Shown here piece after piece: positions 1-8,805 of a DNA stretch of 64,000 bases. The translations under genes and the position numbers were made by a program. The DNA comes from Salegentibacter holothuriorum (lineage in GTDB: Bacteria > Bacteroidota > Bacteroidia > Flavobacteriales > Flavobacteriaceae), in contig NZ_FUYY01000003.1 in NCBI RefSeq assembly GCF_900168045.1, positions 124,001-188,000 on the forward strand, in the 5' to 3' direction. Each line of letters starts with the position of its first letter. Within the stretch, counting starts at the first letter, position 1. The notes beneath the pieces are model-generated. The model searched no databases. It was not told where the DNA came from and saw nothing but the letters and a program-made list of their open reading frames with translations.

Positions 1-715
1 ATTTCTTTGCTTCCTCAAAGGATAAAATATGAGAATAGGATTCCAGGCTATCTTCAAAATTATACCACTTGTTAAGTTTTAAATTTTCACCGTGATATTC
101 TAAGAAATGTCCTCCAGGAAGTTGCTGTATATTTTGGTGAAAAGTCTCTCCGGGCATTCCATAAGAACCATAGGCAAAATAATTAGCCCATACCTGTTCA
201 TGAGGTGAATTAGACTTTAAAAGGCTTTTTATAGCTTTAATCTCACTGCTGAAATAGAATTCTTTATCTTCTATGGAATAAAAGAAAGGTTTCACGCCAA
301 ATCTATCACGTGCAGCAAATAGTTTTTTCTCATAATTATCCCAAATAGCAAAAGCAAACATACCGTTGAGCTGATTTAAACAGGATTTCCCCCAAACTAT
401 AAATGCGGCCAGTAAAACTTCGGTATCAGATTCTGTTTTGAAATTATAGTAGGCCTTTAACTTCTGTTTTAATTCTATATAATTATATATTTCACCATTA
501 AATGTAAGGTGATATCGCCCGGAATTATCCGTAAAGGGTTGATTGGCCTTTGCAGAAAGATCAATAATGGAAAGTCGGTTATGACCCAGGGCACAATATC
601 CGGGATCAACATATTCCCCGGTATGATCAGGCCCGCGATGCTGCTGAAGTTTTAGCATCTCCTGAAGATTTCCGATGTTATGTTTTGCTGAAATTATCCC
701 TGCGATTCCGCACAT
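1..715 (-). CDS. asnB: Asparagine synthase (glutamine-hydrolysing), N-terminal part, cut by window edge
   Basis: The minus-strand reading frame opens with ATG at 715 and gives MCGIAGII, so Cys2 is the expected Ntn glutaminase nucleophile after Met removal. Class II glutamine amidotransferase signatures follow in order: HNRLSIIDLS, NGEIYNY, SDTEVLLAAF, GMFAFAIWD, ARDRFGVKPFFY and SSEIKA. The family makes asparagine, or amidates sugar acids in polysaccharide loci, using ammonia from glutamine and ATP. Only about 238 codons are inside the window; the ATP-pyrophosphatase synthetase domain lies beyond base 1. It is followed upstream by a 254-bp repeat-containing gap before neuA. The family call is secure; whether it serves metabolism or the polysaccharide locus is not decided here. 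Confidence 0.93.
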   Translation of the reverse strand, partial: MCGIAGIISAKHNIGNLQEMLKLQQHRGPDHTGEYVDPGYCALGHNRLSIIDLSAKANQPFTDNSGRYHLTFNGEIYNYIELKQKLKAYYNFKTESDTEVLLAAFIVWGKSCLNQLNGMFAFAIWDNYEKKLFAARDRFGVKPFFYSIEDKEFYFSSEIKAIKSLLKSNSPHEQVWANYFAYGSYGMPGETFHQNIQQLPGGHFLEYHGENLKLNKWYNFEDSLESYSHILSFEEAKK

Positions 716-798
716 GCTTTAATTATATTTTGCTTGTATTTTTAAATAAGATCTATGCAAATACTTCTGGATCTGAGCTTATTGAAAATACAATTTAT

Positions 799-947
799 CG
801 TCATTCTGAATTTATTTCAGAATCTAAGTTATTGATAAAAGTCCAATACTATCTGAAATTTTCAACAGTCATCCTGAACTTGTTTCAGGATCTAAGTTAT
901 TGATATTTAGCTCATGTTAGAAGCTGAAACAAGTTCAGCTTGACGAC
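799..947. repeat. Palindromic intergenic repeat (TGAAACAAGTTCAG family), three arms
   Basis: The asnB-neuA gap holds two direct arms (799-828 and 868-898), each reading CATTCTGAA/CATCCTGAA-x-TTTCAG-GATCTAAGTT, and one inverted arm (922-947) with GCTGAAACAAGTTCAGC. Each arm is itself palindromic. The same family recurs at 57241-57309 and 62579-62658 and as single arms inside the array at 52101-52828. It is probably a REP-like element. It could act as a bidirectional transcript end between minus-strand genes, but no T-tract terminator is obvious. Confidence 0.75.
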
Positions 948-969
948 TTAAAGTTCGTCAGCCTCTCTT

Positions 970-1662
970 TCAACTTTTATTATCCAAAATCTCTTCCGCT
1001 CTTTTCCAATCTTCTCGTGTGTCAATATTTATATAAGGATAAGCACTCGTATCTACAAAACCAATATTTTTTCCAAAAAGTGAGTTTTCATTCAAAAGCA
1101 CTTCTGTTTTAGTTAGGTAAATTGCGCCATCCCTATGGTAAGCTTTTGGTAAATCCTGTCTTCTGCTTATTATCTCTTTTTCGCCGGTAGCGATTTTAAG
1201 CGCTCCCTGATTTTCCTCAAATACCCAATGCGGATTATATTCTTTGGGTACTTTTCGCACCGAAACTAAAGAATCAAAATTACCATCTTTAAATTTAAGT
1301 ATGCATTCATCTATAAAACCAGCTTTTCTAAATGGAGTAGTGGGCTGCAATAAACATACAGCATCAAAATTAATTCCCTGCTTCAGGTAGTAATTTAAGG
1401 CGTGCTGAACAACTTCCAGGCTGGAACTCGAATCTTCAGCCAGGTTAATGGGTCTCTTAAAAGGAACCTCGAGTTCAAGCTGTTTTGCAATTTCAATAAT
1501 TTCCTCATCATCTGAGCTGAGGATAACCTTATTTAAAAGTTTTGAATTTGTTGCGGCTTCAAAAGTATACTGCAATAATGGTTTTCCTCCCAGAGGTCTA
1601 ATGTTTTTACCCGGAATACCTTTGCTGCCACCGCGGGCGGGAATAAGACCTAGAGTTTTCAT
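970..1662 (-). CDS. neuA: CMP-sialic acid (acylneuraminate) cytidylyltransferase
   Basis: 230 aa, the usual length of the catalytic domain. The N-terminus carries the nucleotidyltransferase signature LIPARGGSKGIPGKNI, followed by ILSSDDEEI and LLQPTTPFR, all typical of NeuA/PseF/KdsB-type GT-A-fold cytidylyltransferases. It would activate a nonulosonic acid with CTP to give the CMP-sugar used by a sialyltransferase. It is 21 bp downstream of neuC on the same strand, which supports a Neu5Ac-type substrate because NeuC supplies ManNAc. A pseudaminic or legionaminic acid specificity cannot be excluded from sequence alone. The partner synthase gene neuB is about 35 kb away on the other strand. 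Confidence 0.9.
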   Translation of the reverse strand: MKTLGLIPARGGSKGIPGKNIRPLGGKPLLQYTFEAATNSKLLNKVILSSDDEEIIEIAKQLELEVPFKRPINLAEDSSSSLEVVQHALNYYLKQGINFDAVCLLQPTTPFRKAGFIDECILKFKDGNFDSLVSVRKVPKEYNPHWVFEENQGALKIATGEKEIISRRQDLPKAYHRDGAIYLTKTEVLLNENSLFGKNIGFVDTSAYPYINIDTREDWKRAEEILDNKS

Positions 1663-1683
1663 AATGAAGCAGATTTTTGAAAT

Positions 1684-2841
1684 TTAGTAGGTAATTGTTT
1701 TACTATAAGTGAGCTCTGAAGTCGCTAAAATTTCAGCTATATATTTTCCGGAATTTCCTTTTCCGTAGATCTCTGAAGACTCAAAATGATTAGTAGTAAT
1801 CGATTTTTCGGTTGCTTTTAAAATTTCATTTAAATTATAATTTACATCGGTAACATTCTTTGCACGTATACGCCTAAATTGTCTGTTCCCAATGTTTACA
1901 ACTGGTACACCTAAATAAGCACATTCTCTTAAACCCACACTGGAATTCCCTACCAGGGCTTTCGAGTTTTTTAAAAGTCTTAAAAAATCTTTAGGCTCCA
2001 TATTCTTGAAGAAATGGATGTTTTTCGGTTTTTCAATTTCCCTAAAAGTTCTTATTCCATTTGAGGTGCCGTCTGACCCGGCGTCTACATTAGGCCAAAA
2101 CCAGAAAGTTGGTAGGTCTAATTTTTTTATGGCTTTTAAAGTTTCGGTTATATGCGCTTTTGCCTCTTGATACTCGGTAGTAACCGGATGCTGCATAACT
2201 ACAATATAACCTGTTTTCCAGTCAAGTTTAGAGCCTACGCCTCCATATTTTTCGATAGGATCAAAATCCAGTTTGGGACTTTCCAATATTTCTTTTGCTA
2301 AATCTATAGAAGGGCAGCCGGTGTTGATCACCTTTTCAGGAATTTCTCCCAGTTTTATAACACGTTCCCGGGCATCTTTCGAAGCTACCAGGTGGATATC
2401 AGCTAATTTGGTGTTAGCATGTCTTACTTTTTCATCAATGCTTCCTGTAACCTCACCTCCCTGGATATGTACCAGTGGAATATTTTGATAAGCTGCGGCG
2501 ATAGAAGTTGCTATGGTCTCAAACCTATCGGCAATGGTAAGTACGGCGTCGGGCTTTAGGTTATAAAAAACATTGGTAAGTTCCATAACTCCCAGCCCTG
2601 TTGTTTTGGCCATGGTAGTAGGATTTTCTCCTTCCAGTACCATAAATACTTTCGCAGCGATTTCAAAACCATCTTTTTCAATAAAATCTACCGCATTTCC
2701 ATAGCGATCTAATAAAGCCGATCCTGCAATTACCAATTGAAGCTCCAGCTCAGGATGCTCTTTTATTGCTGTAAGTGCAGTTTTCACCCGGCTGTAAGAA
2801 GGCCTGGCGGTAACAACAACGCAAATTTTTCTTTTGGGCAT
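1684..2841 (-). CDS. neuC: UDP-N-acetylglucosamine 2-epimerase (hydrolysing)
   Basis: 385 aa. The start MPKRKICVVVTARPSYSRVK and the motifs LTIADRFETIATSIAA, HIQGGEVTGSIDE and ALVGNSSVGLRECAYLGVP match the hydrolysing NeuC/NnaA branch rather than WecB. It would convert UDP-GlcNAc to ManNAc plus UDP, the first committed step to sialic acid. It precedes neuA with a 21-bp gap, so the two are probably one transcript. The ATG at 2841-2839 is preceded by only two bases and then a four-unit heptanucleotide repeat (2844-2871), so the position normally held by a ribosome binding site is repeat DNA. The call is confident; the specificity for ManNAc is inferred from the family and neuA. Confidence 0.9.
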   Translation of the reverse strand: MPKRKICVVVTARPSYSRVKTALTAIKEHPELELQLVIAGSALLDRYGNAVDFIEKDGFEIAAKVFMVLEGENPTTMAKTTGLGVMELTNVFYNLKPDAVLTIADRFETIATSIAAAYQNIPLVHIQGGEVTGSIDEKVRHANTKLADIHLVASKDARERVIKLGEIPEKVINTGCPSIDLAKEILESPKLDFDPIEKYGGVGSKLDWKTGYIVVMQHPVTTEYQEAKAHITETLKAIKKLDLPTFWFWPNVDAGSDGTSNGIRTFREIEKPKNIHFFKNMEPKDFLRLLKNSKALVGNSSVGLRECAYLGVPVVNIGNRQFRRIRAKNVTDVNYNLNEILKATEKSITTNHFESSEIYGKGNSGKYIAEILATSELTYSKTITY

Positions 2842-2843
2842 TT

Positions 2844-2871
2844 TCGGTTGTCAGTTGTGGGTTATCAGTTA
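2844..2871. repeat. Heptanucleotide repeat array (4 units) against the neuC start
   Basis: Four units with exact 7-nt spacing: TCGGTTG, TCAGTTG, TGGGTTA, TCAGTTA. On the coding strand of neuC they read TAACTGA, TAACCCA, CAACTGA, CAACCGA, then AA and the ATG. The unit type is the same as in the long tract at 47241-47576. Confidence 0.7.
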
Positions 2872-3039
2872 ATTTCTTGAAATCCTTCATTTGGTTGGAA
2901 GGCTGTATCGCTAAAGTAGCAAATCTGTTGGGAAATGTCATTTTATTGTTTTTGTTTTTACCACTGGGGTCGCCACACTGGAAACTGAATAAACGAATGC
3001 AAGAATATTTTCTTTTTATTCTTGCTTCTTGTTTCTCTT

Positions 3040-3642
3040 CGTCATTACGAGCGACGAAGGAGCGCGGTAATCTTTTGATGAGATTTGTAAAGTAGAAGAG
3101 ATTGCTTCAGTCGTTCCTCCATCGCAATGAGGGGAAGCAAACAATAGTCTGTAGACCTTAGTCATTAGGCGTTAGAAAAAACTTTCGCCCAAAGACTAAG
3201 GTCTACAGACTAATCGAGCGTGATAATCTTGTTTTTCGGTTGAACAGTTTGCTTCAGTCATTCCTCCATCGAAATGGGATTTCCGCAACGAATACACGAA
3301 TTGATTTAGTCTTTAGACTTTAGTCATTAGTCGTTAGAACTATAAACCTATCGCCTAAAGACTAAAGTCTACAGACTAATCGAGCGGTGTAATCTTAGTT
3401 TTCGTTTGAGGAGATTGCTTCAGTCATTCCTCCATCGCAATGATGGGGGGATTTCCGCAACGAATACACGAATTAACTCCTTCTTTAGTTTGCAGTCATT
3501 AGACGTTAGAAAAAACTTTCGACCAAAGACTAAGGTCTACCGACTAAGCAAGAGCGCGGTAACCTTTTAATGATATTTGTAAATTTGAAAAATAAAACTA
3601 CCGACTAAAAACTAAGGACTAAAGACTAAAGTCTAAGAACTG
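3040..3642. repeat. Composite intergenic repeat array between neuC and the pyruvyl transferase gene
   Basis: The 875-bp gap holds no gene. At 3040-3132 lies a CGTCATTACGAGCGA ... AGATTGCTTC ... CGCAATG element. It is followed by imperfect ~165-175-bp units. Each unit has two inverted heptamer-type arms plus a copy of GATTGCTTCAGTCATTCCTC and GATTTCCGCAACGAATACAC. The arms at 3146-3163 and 3194-3211 are a perfect 18-bp inverted repeat (AGTCTGTAGACCTTAGTC). Those at 3308-3325 and 3360-3377 differ at one base. A third unit starts near 3485. The block ends in seven heptamers (3594-3642) of type AAGACTA. Positions 2872-3039 and 3643-3716 show nothing further I can name. Confidence 0.7.
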
Positions 3643-3716
3643 CCCAGTAAACATATTTTCAATATATTTGAAGTCCCGGTCCCGGGAGTACTACTTAAAA
3701 TTTACAGTGTTATATT

Positions 3717-4556
3717 TTGAAAAATTACCAACAAACTTCTTTCCGAGGAAAAGAAATTCCTTTATTCTATTGGAGTGAGATCAAATTTATTTTTAGAGAA
3801 AAAGAAAATTATGGGGATTTGCTATCAAAGTATCTGGTAGAAAAAATAAGCGACAAACCAGTGAAATTTGTTCAGCCTAAGAAACAGCCTTGGTATAAAT
3901 GGAATAAAACAAATTTTCTGGCGGTAGGAAGTATTTTACATCATGCAGATAAACATAGTATTGTTTGGGGTAGCGGAATTATTGATCACGAGCAGGAAAT
4001 CGCTGAAGCCGATTTCAGGGCGGTACGAGGGCCGAAAACCAGGGATTTCTTATTGAAACTCGGTTATAACTGTCCCGAAATATATGGAGATCCGGCGCTT
4101 CTACTACCCAAATATTACCATCCGGAAGTAGCAAAAAAATATAAAATTGGGATTGTTCCGCATTATCATGATTATAAAATAGCGAGAGAGCTTTTTCAGG
4201 ATGCACCCGACATAAAAGTAATTGATCTTCTTACTATGGATGTGGAAGAAACTACCAGGGAAATCCTAAGCTGTGAGAATATCATTTCTTCCTCTCTGCA
4301 CGGACTTATTGTAGCCCATGCTTATAAAATTCCCGCGCTATGGGTTGAATTTTCTGATAAGATCTTCGGAAATGGGATAAAATATCAGGATTACTTCGAA
4401 TCTTTAAAGCTTCCGTATTATAAAGCCGACTTTATACAAGCTGAAAAGTCGGTTGAAGAATTACTGCAATTAATGCAGAGAAAAACTCTTTTACCGGAAG
4501 TTGATCAGTTGGAAAAAGTACAGGAGGGTTTACTGAATAGTTGCCCTTTTCTATAA
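3717..4556 (+). CDS. Polysaccharide pyruvyl transferase family protein
   Basis: 279 aa. Motifs YGDLLSKYLVEKIS near residue 32, VWGSGIIDHE, RAVRGPKTRDFLLKLG, IYGDPALLLPKYY and ISSSLHGLIVAHAYKIPALW follow the PS_pyruv_trans order. Family members add pyruvate ketals from phosphoenolpyruvate to sugars, although some homologues act as glycosyltransferases. The only plausible start is TTG at 3717; no in-frame ATG lies near. A TATATTTG box at 3663-3670 matches the Bacteroidota -7 consensus, but no -33 element is visible. The gene stands alone on the plus strand between minus-strand blocks, after a repeat-rich gap, so it may be separately expressed or recently placed. Confidence 0.82.
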   Translation: MKNYQQTSFRGKEIPLFYWSEIKFIFREKENYGDLLSKYLVEKISDKPVKFVQPKKQPWYKWNKTNFLAVGSILHHADKHSIVWGSGIIDHEQEIAEADFRAVRGPKTRDFLLKLGYNCPEIYGDPALLLPKYYHPEVAKKYKIGIVPHYHDYKIARELFQDAPDIKVIDLLTMDVEETTREILSCENIISSSLHGLIVAHAYKIPALWVEFSDKIFGNGIKYQDYFESLKLPYYKADFIQAEKSVEELLQLMQRKTLLPEVDQLEKVQEGLLNSCPFL

Positions 4557-4669
4557 AATTAATGATGAGGTTATCCTGGTTTTATAAGTAAATTCGTGGC
4601 AACTTGAAACCAGTAGTCCCAAACCATGAACGAAGAGCGAGCCTTCCCAAATCTAAACCAGCTTATTGC

Positions 4670-5800
4670 CTAAATCTCCTTATAAAACCTAACATGTTCA
4701 TCTACAATAACGCCAGTAGAAAAGTTTTCAAGCACACGCTTCCTTGCTGCTAATCCCATCTGTTCAGCCAATTCCCGGTTGCTGAGCAGCTTTAGAACTT
4801 TCTCTGCATAGGCAGCATGTTTTTTAGGATATACTGTAAAACCGGTCTTGCCAGCAATCATCATCTCTTTCGCCCAGCCGATATCGGAAGTGACCATCGC
4901 CTTTTCCATGGCCATTGCTTCCAGCCAGGTCATAGGTAGCGCTTCGGCAAAGCTTGGGAGTACGATCACTGAGGCTTTTGATATTTCTGCCTTTATTTTT
5001 TCGTAGGGCAGGCTTCCTAGCCAACTAACATTTTCCAGTGACTTCTTCTCAAGTATTTCTTCAAAAAGAGCCCGGGTAGATTGGCCGGTTCTTATATCGG
5101 GTACATCCCGACCTGCCATTATCAGGCGGGCATTGGGATTTTTTTTGTTGATTATATTAAAGATCTCCGCCAACTCCAACACCCCCTTTTTCCGGATGAT
5201 GCTCCCAAAATACAGGATGGTATCAGGCACTGGTTCCTCTCCAGAAGGAGTGAAAGTCTCTACATCTACCGAGTTGTGAATAACCTTGATCTCTTTCTTT
5301 AACTTGAAAATCTTCCTGGTTTTATTGGCTGTAAATCTGCTCACAGAGAGCAAATGATCTGCTTTTTTTAAAGCCAGCTTCTCAAACCAAAAATTCTTCT
5401 TTTTCTGTGGCCGCCCTTCCAGCCTGCAGAAATAGGAATCGCTGCCATGCATTTTTATCACCAGAGGACACTTAAGCTTCATAAAAGCGGTTATCCCTGT
5501 CCAGTCAGGAGCTTCCAGGATGTCGATCTGCTCTTCCTGGATTACTTTGTTTATGTAGAACTCCAGGTATTTCCGGTAGCGGTACCAGCCAAAGAAGTCA
5601 AAGTTTAATTGTTTGATAAAATGAAATTTGATGCCTTCTTCCTCAAAAACCAGGTCTTTTTCCTGCCCATATATAAAAACACTAATCTTATGATCTTTTT
5701 TTACCAGCTGCTCCGCCAGATTTTTAATACTGGTTCCAAGTCCACCGGAAGGGCTGGAGTTGGAATGAGGGTATTCGGGGGTTAAATAGGCTATGTGCAT
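4670..5800 (-). CDS. Glycosyltransferase family 4 (GT-B)
   Basis: 376 aa. The N-terminal half opens with MHIAYLTPEYPHSN and a GGLGTSIKNLAEQL loop (Glyco_transf_4). The C-terminal half has ILYFGSIIRKKGVLELAEIF, LIMAGRD and the nucleotide-sugar site VLPSFAEALPMTWLEAMAME, with the EX7E-type spacing of GT4 retaining transferases. It would add a sugar to the lipid-linked glycan at the cytoplasmic membrane face. Its start directly abuts the stop of the upstream methyltransferase (5800/5801), so the two are co-transcribed. Donor and acceptor are not predictable. Confidence 0.88.
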   Translation of the reverse strand: MHIAYLTPEYPHSNSSPSGGLGTSIKNLAEQLVKKDHKISVFIYGQEKDLVFEEEGIKFHFIKQLNFDFFGWYRYRKYLEFYINKVIQEEQIDILEAPDWTGITAFMKLKCPLVIKMHGSDSYFCRLEGRPQKKKNFWFEKLALKKADHLLSVSRFTANKTRKIFKLKKEIKVIHNSVDVETFTPSGEEPVPDTILYFGSIIRKKGVLELAEIFNIINKKNPNARLIMAGRDVPDIRTGQSTRALFEEILEKKSLENVSWLGSLPYEKIKAEISKASVIVLPSFAEALPMTWLEAMAMEKAMVTSDIGWAKEMMIAGKTGFTVYPKKHAAYAEKVLKLLSNRELAEQMGLAARKRVLENFSTGVIVDEHVRFYKEI

Positions 5801-6814
5801 TTATATTTCTTTCATCCAAATACAGGAAAGGTTCCTGCCGTTTAATTGATTCTTACGGATAAGTTTCTCTTCTTTTTGTTTTAATTCATCATCAAGATCG
5901 CTTTTCAATTTTCCAAAAAAACCATAAGATCTTTGATTGATAAGATTGAAAGTTTTTAAATGCTTTTTTAGAAAATTCAATGAGATTCCTTTTGAAGATA
6001 AATTAGCTTCGTTTTGAACATGAATATCAGTGACACTCCAAATTTCATCAGCATTCATTCTTTTAGTGATCACTTTTTCCTCCAATAACTGGTCATTTAT
6101 TAAATCTATATAATCTTTTCTACCTCTTAATCTGTTTAAAGAACGTCTAGCCGGTTTTGGAATGAAATCTTTTAGGCTTTTACTTTTTTGAGAACTGGAG
6201 CTAAGCCTGTTTTTAAAAAACGAAAGACGTTCCTTATAAATTTTATCATCTAAATAATCTGCGTTCGGATCTTGCAGATGTATCAGTACTCCATTAGGTT
6301 TCATTATTTGGTCAATCTGGCTCAAAAAATCTTTTAAATCCGGAATATGATGTAATACCGAACACACAATAATCAAATCGAATTTTTCCTGTAGGTCCTT
6401 TACATATCCGTTTACAAGCCTGGTGGGTTTGTTCCATTTTGCCGCTCTGGCTTTCGCCTTATTGAGCATTTGTTTGGAGCTGTCCAACATAGTTATATGC
6501 TCAACAAAAGGCTCTAGCTTAGAATTTATTAAATATTCCGTGCTTAATCCGGTACCGCAGCCGATATCTAAGATATTTATTTTTTTTGGAACGAAATTTT
6601 TATATTTAAATAGGTCTGATATCAAAAGGTCTATTTGTTCCTGGAGACTTTCTTGTAGGTCGGAATGGATCTCGTCATAGATAACCGATTCATGATCGTG
6701 AAAGACAATGTTTAGCCTCTCCTGGAACTGTTCAGGAGTTAAAACACATCCTTTTTTTTTCATTAGAGGTATTAAATGGGTATAGCTCATTCTGAATTCA
6801 TACTTTTTGAACAA
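5801..6814 (-). CDS. Class I SAM-dependent methyltransferase
   Basis: 337 aa. The SAM-binding motif I, INILDIGCGTGLSTEYLI, lies near residue 95-112. It is followed by MLDSSKQML (motif II region), FDLIIVCSVLHHIPDL (motif IV/post-I) and MKPNGVLIHLQDP, the Methyltransf_11/25 order. The C-terminal third (about residues 215-337) is basic, has no recognisable domain and could bind the acceptor glycan. It sits in a minus-strand pair with the GT4 gene downstream with no gap. A sugar O-methyltransferase of the polysaccharide pathway is the natural inference. Confidence 0.82.
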   Translation of the reverse strand: MFKKYEFRMSYTHLIPLMKKKGCVLTPEQFQERLNIVFHDHESVIYDEIHSDLQESLQEQIDLLISDLFKYKNFVPKKINILDIGCGTGLSTEYLINSKLEPFVEHITMLDSSKQMLNKAKARAAKWNKPTRLVNGYVKDLQEKFDLIIVCSVLHHIPDLKDFLSQIDQIMKPNGVLIHLQDPNADYLDDKIYKERLSFFKNRLSSSSQKSKSLKDFIPKPARRSLNRLRGRKDYIDLINDQLLEEKVITKRMNADEIWSVTDIHVQNEANLSSKGISLNFLKKHLKTFNLINQRSYGFFGKLKSDLDDELKQKEEKLIRKNQLNGRNLSCIWMKEI

Positions 6815-6880
6815 GGAATAGAAAGTCAGAAAGCAACTCTATTCCATAAAGGTTTTAAAGTAACTTTATAATTCTATTTT

Positions 6881-8272
6881 TCAGGATATTTTATCTAAAA
6901 ATCCCCAAATTCTTTGAGATGCATTCTCAGCTGGAGAAGAATTTATTCGTTGAAACCATTTATTAGCATCATTTATGATCTGGCTTACATCCCCATTAAG
7001 AACCTGTGAAATTTTTTCCTTTATTTCTTTTTCATCATTGATCCAAAATACAGAGTTTTTTGAAGGCATTGATCTAAAATGTACGTAGTTGTAAATTTCT
7101 GCGATGTCTTTTTTAATCCTGATGTTTTTAGGGTTATAATATATATAGGCACAAGGTTTTTGATAGATGATGTAGTCAAATACCATTGAGGAGCCAACAT
7201 TTATTACCATAAAGGTATGCTGAATTATTTGCGATTGGAGCTTTAAATCGGCTTTTGTTGGAAGCAAATGGGTCCAATCTTTTCCCTGTCCTTCCCATAG
7301 TGGAACTAAGGGGACAATAATGTCTTTGTATTTTTCTATTATAGAATCATATCTGTTTGAAAAATCGGCAGGACTTCTTCTAAAAAGAACACCAATTTTT
7401 TCTCCCTTTGTATTTAATTCTTTCACGGCTTTTGCAACATCCTGGAGATAAAGCTCATCATGGGGAGAAGTGGTAACGTCATCACCGGAAAAACATAGGT
7501 ACTTTTTTTTATTGTCTAATTTGTGCAAAGTGTAGAACTCCTCATTTGAAATTTTATAACTTTCTTCATAATGCGGTTCGAACTGTGGACTGCCTGTTAC
7601 GTGTATCTGTGATTCGGTAATAAAGGGATAGTACTTTCGTAATTCCTCCTCCATAAACTCACTCCACACGAAATAATGATCGGGTTCCACCACCATAGTT
7701 GCCTTGGGAAGATTATCCCAGGAGAAGATGAAAGTAGCCGTGGGAATTCCCAGGTCTTGTGCAGCCGTTAAGGGCGCAATGGCATTAACCGGTCGTTGAT
7801 TGGTGCAGAATACAAGATCGGGATTTTCTTTTTTCAGAATATTTTTGCAGTTTTTATAGAAATCACTTTTTCTCTCAGACACCTTCATTTTTTGCCGAAG
7901 TCTTTGCAAACCTTTTTCTTCTTTATGGATTTTTACCAAAGACGTGACTATTCCATTCTTTATGCGGTCTTTTACACGTTTAGCTGAAAATGGGAATTTA
8001 TAGCTTTGATAAACGGGATCCTTGAACTTATCGGTAAAATGATCGAGTTCAGCTTCGATCTTGGCTCTTTTTAGCAAATCGGTTTGTGCTCTGGCGCTGC
8101 CCTGAATTTTGATCTCCTTATACCCCAGTTCCTTAAGGTCAAATGGAGTGTGATTCCAGAAGATCACTTCCCAACCCATTTGTTCTCCCAGTTCAACGAA
8201 TGAAGTAAAGGCGAAGTTGCGCAGGCCAACCCCGTCGGGTAGGAGGATAAGTATTTTCTTCTTAGGTTTCAG
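6881..8272 (-). CDS. Putative GT-B-fold glycosyltransferase, probable non-canonical start
   Basis: From the first ATG (8179) the product is 432 aa. The frame continues upstream for 31 codons (to CTG at 8272-8270, stop TAA at 8287-8285). That stretch reads like a genuine first beta strand and loop: KKKILILLPDGVGLRNFAF, then TSFVELGEQ leading into MGWEVIFW. No ATG, GTG or TTG exists in it, so initiation may use CTG or ACG, or the start has been lost. Downstream motifs IFSWDNLPKATMV, VWSEFMEEELRKYYP, VTGSPQFEPH and VINVGSSMVFDY suit a GT-B transferase of the LPS/teichoic type. No family number is assigned. It lies 66 bp upstream of the methyltransferase gene on the same strand. Confidence 0.68.
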   Translation of the reverse strand: MKPKKKILILLPDGVGLRNFAFTSFVELGEQMGWEVIFWNHTPFDLKELGYKEIKIQGSARAQTDLLKRAKIEAELDHFTDKFKDPVYQSYKFPFSAKRVKDRIKNGIVTSLVKIHKEEKGLQRLRQKMKVSERKSDFYKNCKNILKKENPDLVFCTNQRPVNAIAPLTAAQDLGIPTATFIFSWDNLPKATMVVEPDHYFVWSEFMEEELRKYYPFITESQIHVTGSPQFEPHYEESYKISNEEFYTLHKLDNKKKYLCFSGDDVTTSPHDELYLQDVAKAVKELNTKGEKIGVLFRRSPADFSNRYDSIIEKYKDIIVPLVPLWEGQGKDWTHLLPTKADLKLQSQIIQHTFMVINVGSSMVFDYIIYQKPCAYIYYNPKNIRIKKDIAEIYNYVHFRSMPSKNSVFWINDEKEIKEKISQVLNGDVSQIINDANKWFQRINSSPAENASQRIWGFLDKIS

Positions 8273-8499
8273 CGTAGTTGATCGTTAGCTTGAATTCAAA
8301 TATAGGATTTTTTGTTAAGGAGTGTTTTTAGAATCCATAAATTGATAAAAGTATAGTAGTGCCATCCATCCGATTCAATTTGTTCCAAAATAATTAATGT
8401 CCTCAACGTTTTTCGTGATGACCAGCAAACCCTTATTATAATTGATTGGCAAAAGTTTTTTGATGTTTAATAGTCTCTTTTTGGAACGATCGTTTTTTT

Positions 8500-8695
8500 C
8501 GGCCTAACGAAAATTTATCGTAAAATTTGAAGTGAAGATCACTTAAAATTTTAGGCTGATTGAGCCGGCTGAAATAATTTCTAATGCACTGATTCTAAAT
8601 GCGAGTTCCTAAAATTTAGGGATTGAACGATAAATTTAGATAAAGTTTCGTAAGACTAGATTTTTTTGGTTCGTTTTTTCATCAATGGAAAAAAT
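8500..8695. repeat. ~195-bp dispersed repeat element, copy 1
   Basis: Within the 533-bp gap between divergent genes (8273-8805). It starts GGCCTAACGAAAATTTATCG and ends TTCATCAATGGAAAAAA. The reverse complement of 36461-36654 has the same two ends and a similar middle (AAATTTGAAGTGA, AAAATTTAG, TTCGTAAG-CTAGATTTTTTGG), so the two copies face each other. No ORF is present. The flanks 8273-8499 and 8696-8805 must carry the divergent promoters of the GT-B gene and gmd, but I see no convincing -33/-7 pair. Confidence 0.65.
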
Positions 8696-8805
8696 GAGCT
8701 ATTTAAATATTTAGGACGCTATTGTTCCAAAATAAGTATTCTTCTCTATTGGGAAACATCTAATAATAGTCCAAACTTTTATATCTTGGTCTTTCAAAGA
8801 ATCTG

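Noticed and set aside
685-903. 72-codon plus-strand frame
   Set aside because: It is antisense to the start of asnB and then translates the palindromic repeats at 799-898; no start context or family.
2750-2941. 63-codon minus-strand frame with TDNPQLTTENAQKKN
   Set aside because: It is the heptamer array at the neuC start plus the first part of neuC read in another frame. Useful as a sign of the repeat family, not a gene.
3663-3670. TATATTTG as promoter for the pyruvyl transferase gene
   Set aside because: Good -7 match, but without a -33 partner in the repeat-derived upstream sequence.
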